DNA of 64,000 bases from the NCBI RefSeq assembly GCF_963169125.1, contig NC_084796.1:218760448-218824447 (forward strand). Reading direction: 5' to 3'. Positions within the stretch are counted from its first letter, which is position 1; the number at the start of each line of letters is the position of its first letter. The notes beneath the pieces are model-generated. The model made no database searches. It was not told the DNA's origin and worked only from the letters and a program-made list of their open reading frames with translations. Positions 57,060-64,000 of this stretch are shown here, one piece after another. This DNA is from Humulus lupulus (lineage: Eukaryota > Streptophyta > Magnoliopsida > Rosales > Cannabaceae). Both the position numbers and the translations under genes were made by a program.

Positions 57060-58378
57060 TTGATCGAATTTGATGAACATCAAATCACCACTCTTTTGAA
57101 GATCATATGTGAAGAAGAACTGCGGTGAAATGTATTTAAATCTATCTCATTTAAGGTATTATCATTTTAGTTGAGCAGTACATGTATCATTATCTGTATA
57201 GATAATTGTTGGTATTTCTTTATCGGGTGATAATCAACATGTTCCTCAAATATGTTGTTTTGTTGATCTCAATCACACATTTTCCCATTGCCTCATGAAT
57301 TACAAGTATCTCAACATGATTTAAAGTTGCATCGTTAAAAACCTTGTCAGGAAAACCCAGTGAGACAAAACCTGAACTAAGGGAAAAAGAATGCAACACG
57401 TATATATCTCCCTCTCATGCATATATCCATAGTAACTTTCGTGATCAAATGTCTCACATAATTTTCAGTGTAATTATAAATCACCATAAATTATCTATGA
57501 TCACATATTTACTATAACTCTTCTAGAACATATGTGTATAATGGAATATGAATATTTATCCAACATATTAAATCAATCATGTATATAACCTTGTTCATTA
57601 TCATATCATATCAACAATGTTATAATATGCATCATATTTGTGGATATTCATTATCTATGAATATGTTCAATCCAAAATTTAAAATTTAACTATGATCATA
57701 TGAATGAATATCTTCGATAAAATCAATTTTCATTTGCAATATGGAACTTCAGGACCATATATTTATTGCATTCTCGTTACATGTTCTTTAATTTCTACAT
57801 CAAGTGATCATATAAATTATGATTCTTTATGCATACGAAGCTCTTTAGGACTTCGCTACTCATAATTTAATCTATTAATAAAGAATGTATTTAATAATTC
57901 CCAATCTACAAGATGAAATAAGAAATCCTTCTTCAATAGTTTATAAAATAATCAAGAGCTCTTCAAGAGCTTTTTACAACGTATTATTTACGAATTCACA
58001 TTGCATATACACTCATATTTGTAATTTCAAATAATTATTCACTTACATGTCTTTAATCTAGACAAAGATCTTTATTGTATAATGCGCGCGACTTTGAATT
58101 TATATCTCATAAGACATGTTAAATTCTTCTGGAATTTTTCCAGTAAGACATATTTTAAATTCTCATATTACTAGGAGCTCCAAATAAATAATTTGTGTTG
58201 CAACGCTTATATGACACATATCAATTCTCATAAAATATATATACTCCGGGCTATAATCTTGATTATATTTTCTTATAACAATATATATATGCATTTATTT
58301 AATCATTCTCTTGTCTATGCAAATTTTGTACAATAATTCATTTGTGTACAAATATAAAAAATTCTCATTTGAGTTACA
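57060..58378 (-). mobile_element. Decayed copia sequence
   Basis: A second copy of the copia 3' signature lies at 57325-57410. AAAACCTTGTCAGGAAAACC and GAGACAAAACC, then ATCTCCCTCTCATG, resemble 56870-56950. The remainder is AT-rich with no open frame. Confidence 0.5.
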
Positions 58379-59756
58379 TGCAATAACCAAAATTCCCTAA
58401 TAAGGCTTAGGACCTTGATTAGGAGGCCGGAGGGCCATAATTGATTTATTATGCCATTAAATGATTATATGCATGATTATGTGAATTATATTATTATATG
58501 ATGATAAATGCATGCATATGGGTCCACTTTTCATTATAAGGGCATTTTGGTAATTTGACCCGTTGAGGGCATATTTGTATATTTTCATGCATGTTGGTGA
58601 ATTATGAATGAGGCCACATTATAATGTGGATTTTTTCGAGCTATTCGGCATGAGACGATCTTTGAATAGAAGTTAGCGGTTTGGTCATAATGGGGTTAAT
58701 TTCGAGGCTTGGGGTGAGTCTCGAGGTAATTTGATGATTAACACATTATCGGGTTCAGGTAATGGGACAAAATTATTTGGTAATTATTTGAGGATATTGG
58801 GAATAACGGGTGCTGTGAGACGTTAATTATAATTAACTGGATAGGCAGGAAAGGACGGTTTTACCCTTGTTAGCCAAGAAGGAATTTAATGACCTGGGGG
58901 CATTTTGGTCATTTTGACCAATGGATATGTTTAAGTGAGGAAGGTTGTGGAATTTGGCTAAGGCAGCAACTAAACAGATGTTCCTCATATCTCTTTCTCG
59001 ATCATCATCCTCCTTCTTCTTCCTTTGAATTTTTGAAACTCCATTTGAGGATTTAAGCTAGGAGATCAAGGTTTGGAGCTTAGAACCTTAGTTCAACCAT
59101 TGAAGAGGACTCAATTCAAGTTTGAGGTAAGGTTTCAGCCATGAAACTCTAGTTTTGCTCTGTTTTTCTATTAGTTTTCAACTGGAATTTTGAAGTGGAT
59201 AGTTGAGAATTCATGGAGGTTTTTGGGAAAGTTTGCTTGGGTTTTGATGAGGTTGAGGTATGGATGAAGTTTTGGGGATAAATTATAGGTTTGGATGATG
59301 TTTGGGGTTGATTTTGAAGCTTGATTTTCAGAGGAGATCGCAGGGGAGAAGACCAAAATTTTCTGGTCTGTCAGTGGCGCCCCAGCACTAGGCAGAGTTA
59401 AAAATGGGATTCTCTCTGACTTGGGGCAATGCCCCAACGCTACCTAGTAGTGCCCCAGCGCTAGGTCAGTTCCAGCAAGACCTATTTTTAGGGCTTGGGA
59501 TGACTTTGGGGGCTCAGGGGATGATTCCCTTACCCCGTTTGGGTGGATTGGAAGTCCCGAGAGCACGGGGTTGGTCCCGGGAGTGAGGCTTTAGATTATA
59601 AACCTTTTATTGATTTATTTTATTAATGGAATTCCATAATTGGTTATGACTAGGTGACTGCTAAGGGATCAAAGGATTGATCGTTCTCAAGTGTCGTTTT
59701 TAACTCATTTCTCGCTCGAACCAGAGGTAAGAAAACTGCACCCAGTATGTGACATG

Positions 59757-61670
59757 TGATAACTCTACAAAATAGAGTTATTTTACCACTTTTTATGTGC
59801 TAATTGTTGCTTAATTCTTGAGTTTTTAATTGATTTATTAAGTTTTAAAGTAATTTTGAATTTATTGGGTTTATTTTGATTTTATATATTTTTGTGTGTT
59901 TTTATAGTTATTTTGTTGTAAAATGTTGTAGTTAATTATTCGAATTATTGTTGTTTAGTTTGAGGTAAAAAAATGTTGTATTATTGAACTTAAATGTTAA
60001 ATATAAATTAAGTTATAATTAATATTTTCAAAGAGTTAAATTGATTTATTTTATAGTTGAAAATAGTTTATTATGATTTATTTTATATTTATTTTGTAGG
60101 AAATTTATTGTATTTGTTGGGCTTTGAAAAGTAAGGAAAAGAAAGACAAAAGATGATAATTTTGAAAAAAAGGCTCACCCAGCCGTACACCAGCCGAAGC
60201 CCCCAACAAGCCAGGCCCATTTTTCTTTCTAGCTGCTCCACTCCATTCGGCCCATGCCAGCCGAGGCCCAACGCCAGCACTCTGTAGCCCACACAGCCCA
60301 CCAGCCAAGCCTGCGTGGCTCCTTACTTCATCAGACCTGCCCCAGCCATCTGGGCCCGTCTCCATAGGCCCAACGAAGTCCTCTCCCCAAGCTTCCTTCG
60401 GCCCCGCTGCACCCAACATAGACCACGCTTGGCCTGCCTCTAGCCCAACACACCAGCCACCTACCACCCAGCAAATTTTCCCCTTTTTTGAGCCCAACAA
60501 AAGCTCATTTATCCCCTTGTACCCTTTGTCCAAAAATACCATTTTTTTACCCCACTTTCTTACAAATTTTACCCCAAAATCATCATTACACCCTAAAATT
60601 TATCCATATTTGCCATATTATTATTATTTTAATACTCTCATTTTGGCTATAAATAGGGAATTTTCAAGAGCATTTGGGAGTGCTTATTTTAAAAAGGTTA
60701 CACTACAATTTCTACACTTTCAAGACTACTCCATTCTCTTCATATTTTTCTTCTTTTTGGTCATTTTTCTATGAGCTTTTAGAGGAAAAATTTGGGGGTT
60801 CCGCCTCCAAATTTTCCTATTTATGTTTGTAATTTTTTTTTTTTTTTTTTGTAATTTCTATTCTAGTTATGTGCTTTTAATCTTTTTCATAAGATTATTA
60901 AGATCATAATGAAGCAACTTGTAACTAGATAATATTTATGTTGTATGTTGATTTCCCTTGTAATGCAACAAAGTTTATAGATTTTTCTTCTTCATATATG
61001 TCTTTCATATTTAATATCTCATATTTTGGATTGTTAGATAATATGCACTTTGTTCTTCATTTTGCAAAACATAATATTCTTTGTGTAAGATGGGTCATTA
61101 AATTGTACACATCCAATGCTTAGAACAAAAATATTATGTTTTGTCTTATAAATAATGTTATTTGATTTTTTTTTGTTTCATTAGGTTGATTCATATTAAA
61201 TACTTTGAAATTATACTTTTTGAAAAGTGAAGAAAAATCCTATCTTTTTAGAAGTAATTTGTGCTTAAAATAATAAATCTACTTGGAAAATGATAGTTTG
61301 ACTTATTTTAACTATCACTAAAACTTGGGAATCAATATACTAATAAGTATTATTAAACTTACATTTTGTGAATTCTAGTATCTTAATAATCTTTCCTTTT
61401 TACCACTTATTTTAAAATCATTATTGGTTTATTTTCATTCTCTTAAATAGCTTTATTTTAAATCTTTTATTTTATATTCATGACATTAAATCTCATCAAT
61501 CTTTGGAGCTAGGTTAGAATTTATTAATTTTGGTTTAAAATAGTTTTCTTTTTTATTTTAGACAACTCCTTTGGGTTCAATCTCGTGCTTACACGAACAC
61601 TATATTTCATATACGATTCGTGCGCTTGCAAGTTATAAATTTTTAAAACATACCCGTTTTGGGTTCATCA
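59757..61670 (+). repeat. Element L: solo LTR of a second gypsy family inside J
   Basis: Starts TGATAACTCTACAAAATAG and ends TTTTGGGTTCATCA, 1914 bp, with a perfect duplication ACATG at 59752-59756 and 61671-61675. It contains a GC-rich block (60170-60480) rich in AGCCCA and GGCCCA, then AATCTCGTGCTTACACGAAC near 61580, typical of Tat/Ogre-like LTR ends. The family call is tentative; the insertion itself is clear. The open frames across the GC-rich block are not genes. Confidence 0.88.
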
Positions 61671-62124
61671 ACATGCATGGTTATTAATGAAGCATGTTGA
61701 GTGCTCTATATGTTGACATTGATTGCACATTAAATGCTTAGCAATCTTTCTTACTTGTGAGTGCACTGACTTATTAGTCAGAATCGGCAATGGTGTCAGT
61801 ATTGACTATAAAGTTGTGACTCATTAGTCAAGTTTGGCAGTAGTACTGAGCACTAGTCGTATGGTATTGACTTATGAGTCAAGAACGGTATTCACGTGTT
61901 TAACGCAAGCCAAAAAGATTAGATCTAATCGACATAAGCACGAAATGCTTGACTGACCTTAAGTTCGATGAAAACAAAAACACTTGTCTAGTCTAAAGGC
62001 TAGTTAATTAGAGCCAGGGCCAAAAGGCTCAGGTGACTGTAATGTCACATGGTTATGGGTGCTGAGCCCAAGTTTGTGACTCATTCATTAGTCACTTATC
62101 TGATTAGGGTGCATAACCCAGAGT

Positions 62125-62427
62125 GTGACTCATTAGTCACCTATTCAGAGAGTGACTCATTAGTCACCTATCTAAGAGAGAGTGACTTGTTAGTCAACTA
62201 TTCAAAGAAGAGACTTATTAGTCATCTACCTCAGAGATAGACTTATCAGTCATCTACATAAGGATAAACTTATTAGTCATCTATACAGAGAGACTTATTA
62301 GTCATCTACTTCAGAGATAGACTTATCAGTCATCTACATAAGGAGAGACTTATTAGTCGTCTACCTCGGAGAGACTTATTAGTCATCTACCTCAGAGCGA
62401 GAGACTTATTAGTCATCTACTCAGAGC
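62125..62427. repeat. Minisatellite in the LTR of J
   Basis: About eleven units of 25-30 bp built on GACTTATTAGTCATCTAC plus a purine spacer such as CTCAGAGA. The matching part of D (18210-18540) has fewer, longer units. Confidence 0.85.
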
Positions 62428-62947
62428 GCAGGACTCTACAAACATTTATTTGTACCTTCTTGCATGCATGAGTAGGGTTATTACTGCTAGGCATGGCTAT
62501 TATGATTTAGTAACATGTTATTACTGTTCATGAGCATATTGAGTTTTCTTGCTGAGCTTCGGCTCACGGGTGCTATGTGGTGCAGGTAAAGGCAAAAGAA
62601 AGCTAGACCATCCTTGAGTTGGAGAGCTTAGGTGACGATGTGTACATATGCAACTGCTCGATCACCACTGTTGAGGGTTTAAAGAGGAACTAGGGTTAAA
62701 CCCTATTTTGCCGCTTAGGTCGGGTGGTTATAAATATTTTATTGTAATTAACCTTTAAATTATATTTTTGGGATCCCAATGTATACAATAAACGTTTTAG
62801 TGAAACGTTGTATCCTTAACCAAAAAATTTAAACCCTAAAATGTTAATCATACTTAGTTACACGATTATGACCAAATGGCTCGGTTAGCGAGTTTAGCAC
62901 TGTTTAAAATGCACATCGTAACGGTCCCTGGGTAGTAGGGCGTTACA

Positions 62948-64000
62948 TTACCTTTTCTTGTACAAATATTTATTTGTACCCCTACAGATTTTACTTCACT
63001 TTATGTGAGTAAATTTATACTGCCTGAATTGCGTCATATGATTTTGGCCAAAATTATATATACATCGATAATTCTCGACCCGTTTAATATCATGATCCTT
63101 GTTATCTCATATTAGTTTATTGCATATACAAACATTTTGTATTGTCAACAATAATTCATAATATGATAATTTCCTCCCAGATTGACATAACTTAAAGAGA
63201 TCTCATTATTTTCAACATACTTGTCAAACATGTATATTATTTCTAGGTACCTATATAACCACTTCAAGGGCTTTAATTATTATCAACTTTGTTATGTCTA
63301 TAACTTATTTTAGGAGTCTCTTCAAGAGCACCATTTTTATTTATGTTCAAATTATCAATACTTTATAACATTAATGTATCTTCATGAGTACATCTTGCTT
63401 ACAACATCTTCAAGACGAACCAAATGAACATTTGTTTTCATAACTTCAAGCGTTATTAGACTCATTCTGACTCAATTTAAATAATATTGATTTGCAGTTG
63501 GCATACATATATTTATGATTTTATCATTTTGAACTTCTAGTTCTTATTTTGTGCAAGGATCATTTTTCAAAATATCCATCAATCCAACTGCATTTCTCCC
63601 CCCCCCCCCCCCCCTGATCGAGAGAATATTTAAAAAATTAATACAACCTATAGGGGTTTCAATATAAGACAATAAATTAATATTTGTTCAAACTCATATA
63701 TATTATTGGGTCATTGAACTTCATGTTCAATAAATCACAATTGCGAACATATTTCATTTTCAAGAATGATTCATATATATATGTATAGGTGAAAATATAC
63801 AAGCTTATAATTCTTGTAAGTTCACGATCATACGACGTTATCATATCAATAAGAAATTATGCAATAAAAATCCAACAATGATTCAAGAATGCAAAGTGAA
63901 TATAATTAAATACACATTATCAAAATATTATAATTTTTTTTCATACATCTTGGACAAAAAAAAATATAACTATATAGCAAAATAATTTTCAGAAGAAATA
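62948..64000. other. AT-rich continuation of the decayed copia sequence
   Basis: No frame or terminal repeat recognised. The start (CTTGTACAAATATTTATTTG) resembles sequence just left of J (TTTGTACAATAATTCATTTG near 58325). Confidence 0.45.
63598..63614. repeat. Homopolymer of 17 C
   Basis: C17 followed by TGATCGAGAG. On the minus strand this is CTCTCGATCA then a G run, like an expanded copia polypurine tract (ATCAGGGGGAG). Confidence 0.7.

Larger units (their letters stand above)
58379..62947 (+). repeat. Element J: Tekay-family solo LTR, split by solo LTR L
   Basis: Starts TGCAATAACCAAAATTCCC and ends GGTAGTAGGGCGTTACA. Without L it is about 2650 bp against 2620 bp for the LTR of D. TTACA before (58374-58378) and TTACC after (62948-62952) are a likely duplication with one change. 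No internal region follows, so it is a solo LTR. It is inserted in the decayed copia element. Confidence 0.9.

Noticed and set aside
60105..60542. 145-codon Gly/Trp-rich minus-strand frame
   Set aside because: It lies in the GC-rich block of solo LTR L, has no domain and its opposite strand is equally biased.

Overview
This is nuclear DNA of a flowering plant, most likely a eudicot. The evidence is one intact plant-type UDP-glycosyltransferase gene in a very AT-rich, transposon-packed setting made of plant lineages: Tat, Tekay/Del and Reina Ty3-gypsy elements, Ty1-copia, CACTA DNA transposons and an L1-type LINE. The species cannot be named from this window. No RNA genes, CRISPR arrays or prokaryotic features were seen. 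Elements carry letters A to L in the feature list.

Left block, 1-27450, is a deep nest. From outside in: a LINE reverse transcriptase gene (24870-27450) is cut by CACTA element H (right end 24869). H is cut by Tat gypsy element E (LTR 21573-22292). E is cut by Tekay/Del element D (LTR 16483-19102). D is cut inside its RT gene by Tat element B (851-14734). B is itself hit by A (LTR end at 850) and by a young Reina chromovirus C (4988-10272, 5-bp duplication ACTGT, LTRs differing at 1 of 315 sites). The left halves of LINE, H, E, D, B and A lie outside the window.

Middle block, 27451-37989: a probable copia LTR (about 28405-29360), one end of a second CACTA (I, from 29735), a 790-bp solo Tat LTR (K, 33390-34179), and then the only convincing host gene, an intronless 495-codon UGT73-type glycosyltransferase (35437-36924).

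Right block, 37993-56110: a complete-ended CACTA transposon (G, duplication ACG). It carries a Transpos_assoc gene and a broken Transposase_24-type gene, and no catalytic transposase was seen. An almost full-length Tat retrotransposon F (40097-52571, two 790-bp LTRs differing at 11 sites, duplication CATTA) sits inside it. F has an intact 1021-codon gag-protease frame that ends in UAG-CAA-UUA, a decayed pol with two RNase H domains and integrase, a ladder of small hairpins after pol, and an antisense spliced extra ORF. Last come a decayed minus-strand copia element (56560-64000) and a Tekay-family solo LTR (J, 58379-62947) that contains another solo LTR (L, 59757-61670, duplication ACATG).

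The points most worth checking are the tobamovirus-like leaky stop between gag-protease and pol of F, a conserved phase-1 intron in the antisense ORFs of three Tat elements, pairing-preserving hairpin arrays after Tat pol genes, and a hairpin shared by CACTA H and G with a compensatory base-pair change. No wholly new multi-gene system is supported by the sequence.
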